NCBI GenBank assembly: GCA_013414765.1
Contig: CP058708.1
Span: 1,359,553-1,423,552 of the forward strand
Source of the DNA: Candidatus Accumulibacter cognatus
Lineage (GTDB): Bacteria; Pseudomonadota; Gammaproteobacteria; Burkholderiales; Rhodocyclaceae
Direction: 5' to 3'
Length of the DNA stretch: 64,000 nt
This document shows positions 17,845 through 27,200 of this stretch, one piece after another (position 1 is the first letter of the stretch; each line of letters begins with the position of its first letter). The translations under genes and the position numbers were made by a program. The notes below the pieces were generated by a model, which worked only from the letters and a program-made list of their open reading frames with translations, ran no database searches and had not been told where the DNA came from.

Positions 17845-20790
17845 ATGAATTCACCGACCCCCGAGTTCCATCCCGGCAGCCTGGTCTCGGCCCGCGGCCG
17901 TGAATGGATTGTCCTTCCCGAGTCCGACATGGACACCCTGCGCTTGCGTCCACTGGGTGGCGGCGAGAAGGACGAATCACTCCTCTACCTGCCGCTCGAG
18001 CGACAGCCTGTCCGGCCCGCCACCTTTCCTTGGCCGCGTGTCGACCAGGCGAGCAATCATTCGGCCAGCCAGCTCCTGCTCGATGCGTTGCAGCTCAAGC
18101 TGCGCAATGGGGCAGGACCGTTTCGCAGCTTCGGCAATATCGCGGTCGAGCCGCGCGCCTACCAGCTCGTGCCGCTGCTGATGGCGCTCAAGCAGGCAAC
18201 GATCCGCCTCTTGATTGCCGACGACGTAGGCATCGGCAAGACCATCGAGGCAGCCCTGATCGCGCGGGAAATGCTGGACCGGGGAGAAGTCCAGCGCCTG
18301 ACGGTGCTCTGCCCGCCGCACCTGTGCGAGCAGTGGCAGCGCGAGCTCGCCGAGCGCTTCCACATCCATGCGCCGGTGGTCCGCACGGCCACCGCCGCCC
18401 GGCTGGAGAAGGATTTGCCTCCGGGCGCATCGCTTTTCGACGCCCACCCGTTCACCGTCGTCAGCCTAGACTACATCAAGTCCGAGCGGCGTCGCGAAGC
18501 CTTCCAGCGCTTCTGTCCGGAATTCGTCATCGTCGACGAGGCCCACACGTGTACCCACGGTGGGCAAGGGCGCCAGCAGCGTTACCAACTGCTCAAGGGA
18601 CTGGCCGAAAATGCGGACCGTCACCTGGTGCTGCTGACGGCGACGCCCCACAGCGGCGACGAGAACGCGTTCTACAACCTGCTGGGCCTGCTGCGGTCGG
18701 AATTCACCGCCCTCAAGGATCTGCCCGCAGGCAGCAGGACTGACCTGCGCGACGAGTTGTCCCGTCATTTCGTGCAGCGCCGCCGGCCGGACATCGCCGA
18801 GTGGCAGGACAGCTCGATGTTCCCGGAGCGCAAGACCAGCGAAGTCACCTACCGGCTCACGGGAGCCTGGGGCCAGCTCTTCAACGACGTGCTGACCTAT
18901 GCCCGGGAGCTGGTGGAGCGCGCCGAGGGACGCGCCTTGCAGGAGCAACGGATGAACTGGTGGGCGGCCCTGGCGCTGCTGCGCTGCATCTCGTCATCGC
19001 CAGCCGCCGCTGTCAACGCCCTGCGCACGCGCTTGAACGGCGCCATCGCACCGGGTGACGACCGCGAACTGACGCTGGAAGGGTCGCGTTCAAGCGACCG
19101 TTTGCGATTGGAGGACATCGACCAGCAAGGGGAGGAACGTGTGCTCGACGGCCGCGAAGATGCGCTGTCTACCGACGACATCGAACCCGCCGCCCAGACT
19201 GAGGAGACCGCCCGCCTGCAAGAACTCATCGCCGCCGCCGAACGGCTGGCGGCCCCCGGCAACGACCCCAAGCTCGAGCAGCTGCAGGCCCATCTCCAAG
19301 GCTTGCTCAAAGACGGGTTCCTGCCGGTCGTCTTCTGCCGCTACATCGCCACCGCCCATTACCTCGCCGATTTTCTGCGCGCCAAGTTCAAGGACGTCAC
19401 CATCAAGGCCGTCACCGGCGAATTCACGCCCGGCGAACGCGAGGCGGCCGTCGAGGAGCTGGGGGAAAGCGACAGGCGCTTCCTGGTGGCGACCGATTGC
19501 CTGTCCGAGGGCATCAACCTCCAGAACCTGTTCACCGCCGTCGTGCACTACGACCTCTCCTGGAATCCGACCCGTCACGAACAGCGGGAGGGCCGCGTCG
19601 ACCGCTTCGGGCAGAAGGCCCGCGAGGTGCGCAGCACGATGCTCTACGGCGAGGACAACCCGGTCGACGGCGCGGTGCTGCAGGTCATCCTGCGCAAGGC
19701 CGAGAGCATCCGCAAGGAGCTGGGCGTGCTGGTGCCCATGCCCGATGACGAAGGCAAGCTCACCCAGGCGCTGCTCAACGCCGTGCTGTTGCGCAAGACC
19801 AACCCCGTCGGCAAGGTTGCGCAGGCCAGCTTCGACTTCGGCGAGCCGGCCAGGGAAATCGAAGCCGCGTGGCAAAGCGCCCGCGAGAAGGCGGCCCGGA
19901 ACCGTTCCATCTTTGCCCAGCGCCGCCTGAAGCCCGAGGACGTTCTGCCGGAATGGCGCAAATCGGCTGCCGTGCTGGGCGGCGAGGACGATGTCGCCCG
20001 TTTCGTCGCCCGCGCGGTGGCCAAGCTCGGCGTGCCCCTGGAAGAGTGCCGACGGCTCCCAGGGCTGGGCTCGGCCCAGCCCGCCCCGCAAGGGAGTCAG
20101 GAAAACTTGGGACGGCCCGGCGTTTTCCTGGGAGCCCACCACAAGCTGAATATCGACCAACTGCCGCTGACGGTGCGCGAACGCCTCGCCGCCGACGGCT
20201 TCATCGGCACCTTACGCGTCAGCTTCCACCAGCCGCCGGCCGCGGGTTCGCTCTTCATCCACCGCACCCATCCCATCGTTGCCGCGCTCGCCGACACGCT
20301 GCTCGAGCGCGCCCTCGAAGAGACCGCCGACGCCAGCGACGCCGATGCCGTGGCGCGCGCCGGCGCCGCCTTCGTTGGCCATGTCGGCCTGAGGACGACC
20401 GTGCTGCTCTTGCGCCTGCGCCATCAGCTTTCCGTGACCCGTGGCGCCGCGACGCGCCTGATGCTGTGCGAAGAAACCATTGCCGTGTCCGTCGCCGGTT
20501 CCGGGCATCCGGCAGTGTTGGCGCCCGACGCAGCCCGATCGTTGCTCGGTGCCGAGGCGGTTCGGAACATGCCGCCGCCGATCCGGGATCGACACCTGCG
20601 GCAAGCGCTCGACATGCTCCCCGCCTGGACGCCGCAATTGGCAGCAATGGCCAAGGAACGCGCGCAGGCCTTGCTCCAGGACCATCGACGCGTGCGTGAG
20701 GCGGCCGAGGCCAAGGGCGCCTACCAGGTCACCGCCAGCCTGCCGGTGGATGTCATGGGGCTGTACGTGCTTGTCCCTTCGTTGGGTTGA
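17845..20790 (+). CDS. DrmD-like SNF2 helicase
   Basis: Encodes 981 residues. It is an SF2/SNF2 ATPase with Walker A DDVGIGKT (residues 126-133), DEAH box (231-234), LLTATPHSGDENAF (motif III region), and the helicase C motif NPTRHEQREGRVDRFGQ beginning at 574. The long C-terminal part resembles DrmD of class 1 DISARM, which is of similar length. It starts 10 bases after the YprA-like helicase stop, with only a weak Shine-Dalgarno site, so it is probably translationally coupled. About residues 737-764 are encoded by an in-frame 83-bp palindromic element (20054-20136) that gives a Gly/Pro-rich insertion. In DISARM, DrmD is thought to act with the methylase and the helicase in discriminating incoming DNA. 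The name is by similarity of architecture; a search should confirm DrmD rather than another RapA-like helicase. Confidence 0.82.
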   Translation: MNSPTPEFHPGSLVSARGREWIVLPESDMDTLRLRPLGGGEKDESLLYLPLERQPVRPATFPWPRVDQASNHSASQLLLDALQLKLRNGAGPFRSFGNIAVEPRAYQLVPLLMALKQATIRLLIADDVGIGKTIEAALIAREMLDRGEVQRLTVLCPPHLCEQWQRELAERFHIHAPVVRTATAARLEKDLPPGASLFDAHPFTVVSLDYIKSERRREAFQRFCPEFVIVDEAHTCTHGGQGRQQRYQLLKGLAENADRHLVLLTATPHSGDENAFYNLLGLLRSEFTALKDLPAGSRTDLRDELSRHFVQRRRPDIAEWQDSSMFPERKTSEVTYRLTGAWGQLFNDVLTYARELVERAEGRALQEQRMNWWAALALLRCISSSPAAAVNALRTRLNGAIAPGDDRELTLEGSRSSDRLRLEDIDQQGEERVLDGREDALSTDDIEPAAQTEETARLQELIAAAERLAAPGNDPKLEQLQAHLQGLLKDGFLPVVFCRYIATAHYLADFLRAKFKDVTIKAVTGEFTPGEREAAVEELGESDRRFLVATDCLSEGINLQNLFTAVVHYDLSWNPTRHEQREGRVDRFGQKAREVRSTMLYGEDNPVDGAVLQVILRKAESIRKELGVLVPMPDDEGKLTQALLNAVLLRKTNPVGKVAQASFDFGEPAREIEAAWQSAREKAARNRSIFAQRRLKPEDVLPEWRKSAAVLGGEDDVARFVARAVAKLGVPLEECRRLPGLGSAQPAPQGSQENLGRPGVFLGAHHKLNIDQLPLTVRERLAADGFIGTLRVSFHQPPAAGSLFIHRTHPIVAALADTLLERALEETADASDADAVARAGAAFVGHVGLRTTVLLLRLRHQLSVTRGAATRLMLCEETIAVSVAGSGHPAVLAPDAARSLLGAEAVRNMPPPIRDRHLRQALDMLPAWTPQLAAMAKERAQALLQDHRRVREAAEAKGAYQVTASLPVDVMGLYVLVPSLG
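20054..20136. repeat. 83-bp palindromic element inserted in frame in the DrmD-like gene
   Basis: The outer arms GGCTCCCAGG (20054-20063) and CCTGGGAGCC (20127-20136) are exact inverted repeats. Inside are two more perfect hairpins: GGGCTGGGC/GCCCAGCCC (20062-20070, 20074-20082) and CAGGAAAAC/GTTTTCCTG (20098-20106, 20122-20130). The reading frame continues through it. This resembles small palindromic repeat elements that can insert within coding regions. Confidence 0.7.
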
Positions 20791-20813
20791 ACGACGCCCG
20801 AGCGCTGTATAAC
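20787..20813 (+). promoter_or_regulatory. Possible sigma70-type promoter of the vapBC-like pair
   Basis: TTGAAC at 20787-20792 and TATAAC at 20808-20813 with a 15-base spacer, overlapping the stop codon of the DrmD-like gene. The spacer is short, so strength is uncertain. A strong Shine-Dalgarno run AAGGAGGT (20829-20836) follows before the antitoxin start. Confidence 0.4.
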
Positions 20814-20840
20814 ATATAGACATGTGATAAGGAGGTGGCT

Positions 20841-21077
20841 ATGCATTTCAACATCTATCTGGACGACGAAACCGGAAAGCGGCTCACTGAGGCCGCGCAG
20901 CAAGCCGGCGAGAACCGCAATGCCGTCATCCGGCGCGCAGTTCAGGAGTGGCTTGCCCGTCGCGTCGAGCCGCAATGGCCGGAGACAGTGCTCTCTTTTA
21001 CCGGAGAGCCGGACATGCCGGCATTTGAAGCCAATCGGGAGCACTTGGGATCCGCCAAGGCAGATCCGCTGGCATGA
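20841..21077 (+). CDS. Ribbon-helix-helix antitoxin (VapB-like)
   Basis: Encodes 78 residues from the ATG at 20841, with AAGGAGGT 4-5 bases upstream. The N-terminal 45 residues (FNIYLDDETGKRLTEAAQQAGENRNAVIRRAVQEWL) form a beta strand and two helices typical of a ribbon-helix-helix DNA-binding domain. The C-terminal tail would wrap the toxin. Its stop overlaps the toxin start by 4 bases (ATGA), the usual antitoxin-first arrangement. Such antitoxins repress their own promoter as a complex with the toxin. Its place between the DrmD-like helicase and the methyltransferase suggests it stabilises or guards the island. Confidence 0.82.
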   Translation: MHFNIYLDDETGKRLTEAAQQAGENRNAVIRRAVQEWLARRVEPQWPETVLSFTGEPDMPAFEANREHLGSAKADPLA

Positions 21078-21478
21078 AGTATCTGCTCGATACCTGCACG
21101 GTTAGCGACTTCGTTAAAGGCGAGCCCAGTGTCCTGTCCACGCTCAAGAGCACTGCCCCTGCCCAGATCGCCATTTCCACCGTGACCCGCATGGAGATCG
21201 AATACGGGCTCCTCCTCAACCCCCTGCGCGCCCGGAAGCTGGCGCCGGTCCTGGACGCCCTCCTGTCCGCCATGGCGATCTTGCCCTTCGACGAAGCCGA
21301 CGCGAAAGCCGCCGCTGCGATCCGCGCGGCGCTGCGCCGGGAAGGACGCCCCATCGGTCCCTACGATTGCCAGATTGCGGGCTGCGGCTTGGCGCGCGGT
21401 TTGGTGGTCGTGACCGCGAACGAAGCGGAGTTTCGGCGCATCGGCGGGCTGCGCATCGAGAACTGGCGGGAGGCATGA
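21074..21478 (+). CDS. PIN-domain toxin (VapC-like ribonuclease)
   Basis: Encodes 134 residues, the usual VapC length. PIN motifs: Asp6 in LLDTCTVSDF, the conserved acidic residue in RMEIEYGLL near 40, and the third acidic site in PYDCQIAG, followed by VTANEAEF near the C-terminus where an Asn takes the usual position. VapC toxins are Mg-dependent endoribonucleases that cut tRNA or rRNA when the antitoxin is lost. It overlaps the antitoxin by 4 bases and appears intact. The following 144 bases up to 21623 contain no gene. Confidence 0.85.
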   Translation: MKYLLDTCTVSDFVKGEPSVLSTLKSTAPAQIAISTVTRMEIEYGLLLNPLRARKLAPVLDALLSAMAILPFDEADAKAAAAIRAALRREGRPIGPYDCQIAGCGLARGLVVVTANEAEFRRIGGLRIENWREA

Positions 21479-21622
21479 GCGTACAGCGAAGTGGCATGGC
21501 ATGCAGGCCGTTGGCAGGCGAACGATCAGGATGGAAATGTTCGCGCGCGCATTCCTTGGCGACCTTGTTTCGCACATGCCGCAGCGCCTGTAATGGCTAC
21601 TTGACCTCTGTATCCTGACTCC

Positions 21623-21828
21623 ATGCCCCGCCGCACCACTGACCAACTCGCCTATGCGGCGATCCGCATCGAAGGCGGCCTCATCCCCGCCGACGAACTG
21701 TCACGCCTGACCACGCTCGCCGACGCGGACAGGACCGAGCAGTCCGAAAGCCACTACCGCATCCCCAAGGGCCTGAAACTGCGCGACGAGATTGCGCGCT
21801 ACTGGAAGATCGCGCTCAACCTCTGGCT
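21623..21828 (+). pseudogene. 5' fragment of the DISARM/PglX-like adenine methyltransferase gene
   Basis: Starts at the ATG at 21623 and encodes 68 residues (MPRRTTDQLAYAAIRIEGG at the start, ARYWKIALNLW at the end) before the IS begins at 21829. The frame runs into the element and stops at 21913. Removing the IS and one copy of the 5-bp target duplication joins this fragment in frame with 24261-28491: ...NLW-LDFQRLRSR..., giving a 1478-residue protein. It is the original N-terminus of the methyltransferase, severed from the catalytic part. Confidence 0.92.
21824..21828. repeat. Target site duplication TGGCT, left copy
   Basis: TGGCT directly before the left inverted repeat. The identical TGGCT is at 24256-24260 after the right inverted repeat. 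A 5-bp duplication marks insertion by a DDE transposase. Confidence 0.9.
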
Positions 21829-21844
21829 CAGACAACCTGATCTC
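21829..21844. repeat. Left terminal inverted repeat of the IS
   Basis: 16 bases, an exact inverted match to 24240-24255. The transposase stop codon (21843-21845) overlaps its inner edge. Confidence 0.93.
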
Positions 21845-24059
21845 ACGGATTTTGCGACGTACCGAGTTGCAGAATCAGGCGGAGGTTGGAGCGTGGGAAG
21901 AGCGTCTTGGTAGAGTTCAACTCGTCACAGAGTTTGCGGACGGCGCGGTCCGACACGCCATTGGCCATGTGGTGGAGGCGTACGGTCAGGGTGCCGGCGT
22001 TAGGATCGGGCAGCAAGTCCGCTTCGGTCGTGTAGATCGCGCGCAGCAAGCTGCGTGCCTCGTCCGGGCGCGAGAGAAGCGGTGCCAGGACGTTGGCCAT
22101 GGCCGTTTCCGCGCGATAGGCAATCATCTTGAGCGTGTCGAGTAGCTGCTTGCTGTGGGTGCTCAGCCGGCGGAACTGCTGTTCTTCCGGCAAATCCTTG
22201 AGGGCGAGATGGGAGGGGGTTTCTTTACGTTGTTCCTTCAGGGCCTTGAGTTCGTCCTGCAGATGTTCGATCTCGTCGTGGGCAGCGGCTTTTTTCGCGA
22301 CAAAGGCCTCGACTTTCGCTGGTTCAATCGTCTCGTTGAGGTTAAGCGCGCCGAATTGGGCGAGCCTGCGGCTGAGCTTGCTGGTCAGCGCGCGAACCTG
22401 GCCGTCGAGGGTTCGGCGAGCTGGGTTGACAACGCGTGCGGTATCAGGAATTTCTTCCATCTGATAATCCACCAGGCGGTCCAGGGCAAAGTGTTCACGC
22501 GCATACTTGAAGAAGTTTTCCTGAGACCACCTGGCGAACAGGGTGGCCGCCAGGCGCCCTATGCCAGATTGGTAATCCGTGCTGATCAGGGCGACCTGGC
22601 GACCGGTGTCACAGACCTTGCGTATCTCGCGTACCCACACCACGCCGCCGAGCAGCGTTCCCCGTTCGGCGAGTCGCATGCGTACCTGCTGGCCACGGCG
22701 AAGTTCGATCGTGGCGTCGACGAATTCCTCGGGCGACCAATCGTCGCCGGCGTACTTGCGATAGGAGAGGCAGGCAACGCGACGCGCCTTCAGACGCTTG
22801 AACAACTCTGGGCTATAGCCTTCGCGATCGAAGACCAGGGTGAAGCGATGGCGCAGCGGGTCGGCCGCGAGCGCTTCGGCGCTCGGCTGGCCCGGGATGT
22901 CCCGTTCCAGCCGAGGCAGGATCTCGCCTTCAAGAACCTTGATCAGGCCCGGGTCGACGGATTGCGTGACCCGGAAGAAGGGCTGCCCGTCGATCGCGTT
23001 GACCCAGTAATCGGCGGTCGCACGCTGGCACAGCCGCTGCCGCGCGATGTAGTGGCGCGGCAATTGGGTCTGCTCGCCGTAATACACCCGCACATGCGCG
23101 TCGACGTAGAGGATGCCCGCTTGTTCCGGCGCCGCCGCCATCCAGCGCCGACACAGGTCGGCACTCCATTTCTCGGCATGATCGCCCTGGCTCAGGAGCC
23201 CTATCTTCTCGCGCAGGGTGCGCACTTCGGGAATCCGATCGAGACCCAGTAACTTGCCCCACTCGCCTGGCGCACACGAGCGCAGAGACTCGACCGATTC
23301 CAGTCGCGCCAGGGCCATGAAGGCAATCAACATCAACAGACTGTCGATCCCGTAGTAACCCGCTGGCAGCGGAAGACCCTCCGACCCGTCGAGCAATCCG
23401 ACCGCCAATAAGGCAGGCAGCGCGAACAGCACCCCGCCACGCGGTACATCAACGGCCGCCTGGAACTGCGGAGCAACGGCATTCAGCCCGCCCACGCTGG
23501 CCGCCACCCGGGCAACCACGTTGCTCGCCCCAACCCCCATCGGGGCCGCGCTGTCGAGTGCGCTCCGCTCGCTCTTGGTGCTCGAGACGACCGCGCAGAC
23601 CCCTTTCCCCACCGGAACATGCAGCCGTCCGGCACGCACCGCCTTCGACAGGGTGTCGCTCTTGATCCCCAGTTCTGTCGCAACGCTCGGGACCGTCTGT
23701 CCGCCGTCGAACAGGGCCTGCGCCTGCTGCAACACCTCTGCCGTCAGCACCGCCGGACCCCGGCGCCGCGGCGGAACGTAGAACCCTTTCGGCCCCTCTT
23801 GCCGATAGCGCTTCAACGCTCGCTTGACACTCAACGCCGGCACCCCGAAGGCGCGCGACACGTCCACCACCCGAAGATGACCCTGCGCGATAAACTGCGC
23901 CGTAATCATCCGGAAGGTCGCCAAATCCTCTTCCCCATGACTAAACACCGGCAGGACGCCGTGGAAATACACGACTCGCCCGTCCTGCTTCCCGACAGAC
24001 AGCAGGTCCTTGATCGGCGTCACGGCATCCGGAAAGATCGGCAACAGCAGTTGGGGCAT
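21843..24059 (-). CDS. IS transposase, 738 aa, DDE type
   Basis: I chose the ATG at 24059 (MPQLLLPIFPDAV) because GGGAGA lies about 7 bases upstream; an alternative start at 24095 adds 12 residues. The N-terminus has two helix-turn-helix-like regions (VVDVSRAFGVPALSVKRALKR and TVPSVATELGIKSDTLSKA) that would bind the IS ends. Likely catalytic acidic residues are in LYVDAHVRVY, LVFDREGYS and WSQENFFKYA, the last resembling the DDE glutamate region. The C-terminal part has a coiled-coil segment around DEIEHLQDELKALKEQ. The gene fills nearly the whole element. It runs opposite to the interrupted methyltransferase gene. The frame is intact, so the IS may still be mobile. Confidence 0.9.
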   Translation of the reverse strand: MPQLLLPIFPDAVTPIKDLLSVGKQDGRVVYFHGVLPVFSHGEEDLATFRMITAQFIAQGHLRVVDVSRAFGVPALSVKRALKRYRQEGPKGFYVPPRRRGPAVLTAEVLQQAQALFDGGQTVPSVATELGIKSDTLSKAVRAGRLHVPVGKGVCAVVSSTKSERSALDSAAPMGVGASNVVARVAASVGGLNAVAPQFQAAVDVPRGGVLFALPALLAVGLLDGSEGLPLPAGYYGIDSLLMLIAFMALARLESVESLRSCAPGEWGKLLGLDRIPEVRTLREKIGLLSQGDHAEKWSADLCRRWMAAAPEQAGILYVDAHVRVYYGEQTQLPRHYIARQRLCQRATADYWVNAIDGQPFFRVTQSVDPGLIKVLEGEILPRLERDIPGQPSAEALAADPLRHRFTLVFDREGYSPELFKRLKARRVACLSYRKYAGDDWSPEEFVDATIELRRGQQVRMRLAERGTLLGGVVWVREIRKVCDTGRQVALISTDYQSGIGRLAATLFARWSQENFFKYAREHFALDRLVDYQMEEIPDTARVVNPARRTLDGQVRALTSKLSRRLAQFGALNLNETIEPAKVEAFVAKKAAAHDEIEHLQDELKALKEQRKETPSHLALKDLPEEQQFRRLSTHSKQLLDTLKMIAYRAETAMANVLAPLLSRPDEARSLLRAIYTTEADLLPDPNAGTLTVRLHHMANGVSDRAVRKLCDELNSTKTLFPRSNLRLILQLGTSQNP

Positions 24060-24231
24060 CCGATTCTCCCGCAAGATCGGCGTGGCGCCGGCCAAAAAAC
24101 CGGACTATCGCCAATTTTCGGTATCTTCGCAATATCTGCCACGCCCCTCGCCATAAACCCGCGCCAGTGCTTTGTCAGCGCGCTAACCGTATGAACTACT
24201 GCGGATTCGTGATGCCACTCGTGCAAACGTC

Positions 24232-27200
24232 ATGGCGCCGAGATCAGGTTGTCTGTGGCTGGATTTCCAGCGCCTGCGCAGCCGCCAGGACGTCGACGCG
24301 CAGGCGGTGACGGCGCGCGAGTTCATCGTCCCGCTGCTGCGCGACGTGCTGGGCTTCGCCGACCTGGACCGGGCGCCCGCCATCGAGCAGGCAGGCCACC
24401 GCTATCCAATCGGTCACGCGGCCCTCGGCGGTCGGGTGCCGCTGGTTTTCGCCGCCCACGATCAGCCGCTCGATACGCCGGCGGAGCGCTTCGGTGATCC
24501 CAATCCCGATACGGGCAAGGTCCGTCGGCGCAGTCCCTTCATGCTGGCGCAGGAAGCGCTGAACGCATCCGATACCAGTCTCTGGGCCGTCGTCACCAAC
24601 GGTTTGCGGTTGCGCATCCTGCGCGACAACCCCAGCCTGACCCGCCCCGCCTATCTCGAGGTCGATCTGGAGGCCGTGTTCAGCGAAGAGCGGTATGCGG
24701 ACTTCACTGCCTTCTGGCTGCTCACCCACGCCAGCCGCTTCGGCGCCGCGCAGGGTGAGAAACCCGGCGGGCCCGAAGATTGCCCCTGGGAGCGTTGGCG
24801 CGTCGCCGGGCAGGAAGCCGGCGTCGCCATCCGCCGCAACTTGCGCTACCAGGTGACGGAAGCGTTGCGGGCGCTGGGCACCGGCTTTCTCTCCCATCCG
24901 GACAACGCCGGGCTGCGCGAATCCATCCAAACCGAAGGGGAAGCGGGCAAGCAAGCCTTCTTCGAGGAACTGCTGCGCCTGGTCTACCGCTTCATTTTTC
25001 TGGCCACCGTCGAAGACCGCTTAGACCCGGCGACGGGCGTCAAGCTGGTGTTCGCGCCGGCAACGCCAGCGGCCATCCAGCAGCGCTATCTGGCTGGCTA
25101 TTCGTTGACCTGGCTACGCGAACGTGCGGCACGGCGCAGCCAACACGACCGGCACGGCGATCTCTGGCAGGCGCTGGGCATCACCTTTGCTGCGCTCGCC
25201 CGCGGCGAGCCTGCTTTGGGACTGCCGGCCCTGGGCGGCTTGTTCGACGCCGACCAGTGCCCACGGCTCGACGGCGCGCAACTGGAGAACCGTTGGCTGT
25301 TGGCCGCCATTTTCCAGTTGGGATACTTCCGCGACACCACCGGCCTCTCCCGCGTCAACTACCGGGACATGAAGTTCGAGGAGCTTGGCAGCGTATACGA
25401 AAGCCTGCTGGAGCTGGTACCGGCCCTCCAGGGGCTGGCCCACCCCGCGCATGCCCGGCTGGCCTTCGTGGGCGATGACAGCGACAGCGACGCCAACAAC
25501 CGCGGCAACACCCGCAAGCTGACCGGCTCCTACTACACGCCGGACAGCCTGGTGCAGGAACTCATCAGATCGGTGCTCGAGCCAGTGATCGCCAATACCG
25601 TCAAAGCCAATCCCGAGCGTCCGGTCGAGGCACTGCTCGAACTCACCATCTGCGACCCAGCCTGCGGCAGCGGTCACTTCCTGGTCGCCGCCGCACTGCG
25701 CCTGGGCGACGAGATCGCCTTGCAGCGCGCCGCCGTCGAGCGCGATGGCGGCGTCCCCACACCGCTCGACCTCCGGCACGCACGGCGCGATGTCGTCAGC
25801 CGTTGCCTCTTCGGCATCGACAAGAACCCCATGGCGATCCAGCTCGCCAAGACCGCCCTGTGGCTCGAAGCCTACACACCGGACCTGCCGCTCTCGTTTA
25901 TCGACCACCACCTGCGGGTGGGCGATGCGCTGCTCGGCGTGCTCGACCCCAAGGTGCTGGAGAACGGGATTCCCGACGAGGCCTATGGCGCGCTCTCCGG
26001 CGACGACAAGGCAGTCGCCTCGCTGCTCAAAAAACAGAACAAGGCGGACCTCAAGAGCTGGCAGGCCATCGCCACGGGTGACTTGTTTACCCGAGCCGGT
26101 CTTGCCGCGCAGGCCGTGACGGTGGACAGGCTTGCCGACGACACGGCCGGGCACGTTGCTGCCAAGCGCGCTGCCTGGCAGCAGGCGCAAGGCACGGCGC
26201 AACGCTCGATACTGGCGCGGCTGGCCGACGCCTATGTGGCCGCTTTCCTGGCGCCCAAGCTGACTGGTGCGGACGCAATCGTGCCGCTCTCGGGTTACCT
26301 GTGGGGTGTGCTCAGTGGCCAGCCGACCAACGATGAGGTGGAGGACACCGCCCACGCCCTGTGCCGCAAATACGGCGTCTTCCACTGGTGGCTGGCCTTT
26401 CCACAGGTCGCGGCCAAGGGCGGATTTTCGGTGATGCTCGGCAATCCGCCATGGGAACAACTACAGCTAAGCGAAGAGGAGTTCTTTGCGTCGCGCGCGC
26501 CGTCGATTGCGGCACTTGCTGGCGACAAGCGCAAACAAGCTATCACAAGCCTTGAGACCGATGCCCCTTGGCTTTGGAGTGCCTTCCAAAACGCTAAGCG
26601 ACAGTACGATGCGGCAAACCAATTCTTACGTGCGGGAGGACGCTTTCCGCTTACCGCGGTCGGCAAGCTGAATACCTATGCGCTGTTTGCAGAGGTCTTC
26701 CTACAAGCAACGAGGGGCAACGGGCGCGCGGGCTTCATCGTCCCCACCGGCATTGCGACCGACGACTCCACCAAAGCCTATTTCGGCCACATTGCGGCGG
26801 GTGGTCGGCTGGCGAGCCTGTACGACTTTGAAAATCGTGAGGCGGTTTTCCCGGCCATCGACAGCCGGATCAAGTTCTCGCTGCTGACCCTCGGCGCGGC
26901 GCCAGAAGCTGCATTCATCTGCTTTGCGACCCGAGCCAGCCAACTGGCAGACCCACGCCGTCGCTTTACACTGACGCCGGACGAGTTCTCGCTGATCAAC
27001 CCGAACACCCGCACCTGCCCCGTGTTCCGCAGCGAGCGCGACGCCGAGTTGACCAAGAAGCTCTACCGAGCCGCGCCGGTGCTCATCGAAGAAGAAGTCA
27101 GGGGCGCCGACGGCCAGATGCTTAAGCCCGAACTCAATCCCTGGGGCCTCACGTTCTCCCAAGGCCTGTTCAACATGACCAGCGACAGCAGTCTGTTCCA

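Larger units (their letters stand above)
21829..24255 (-). mobile_element. 2427-bp insertion sequence disrupting the methyltransferase gene
   Basis: Bounded by perfect 16-bp terminal inverted repeats, CAGACAACCTGATCTC at 21829-21844 and its reverse complement at 24240-24255, and flanked by a TGGCT duplication. It carries one large transposase gene on the minus strand. The intact ends, intact transposase and perfect target duplication show a recent insertion. The IS family is not certain; the 738-aa transposase is longer than in most common families. Confidence 0.95.
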
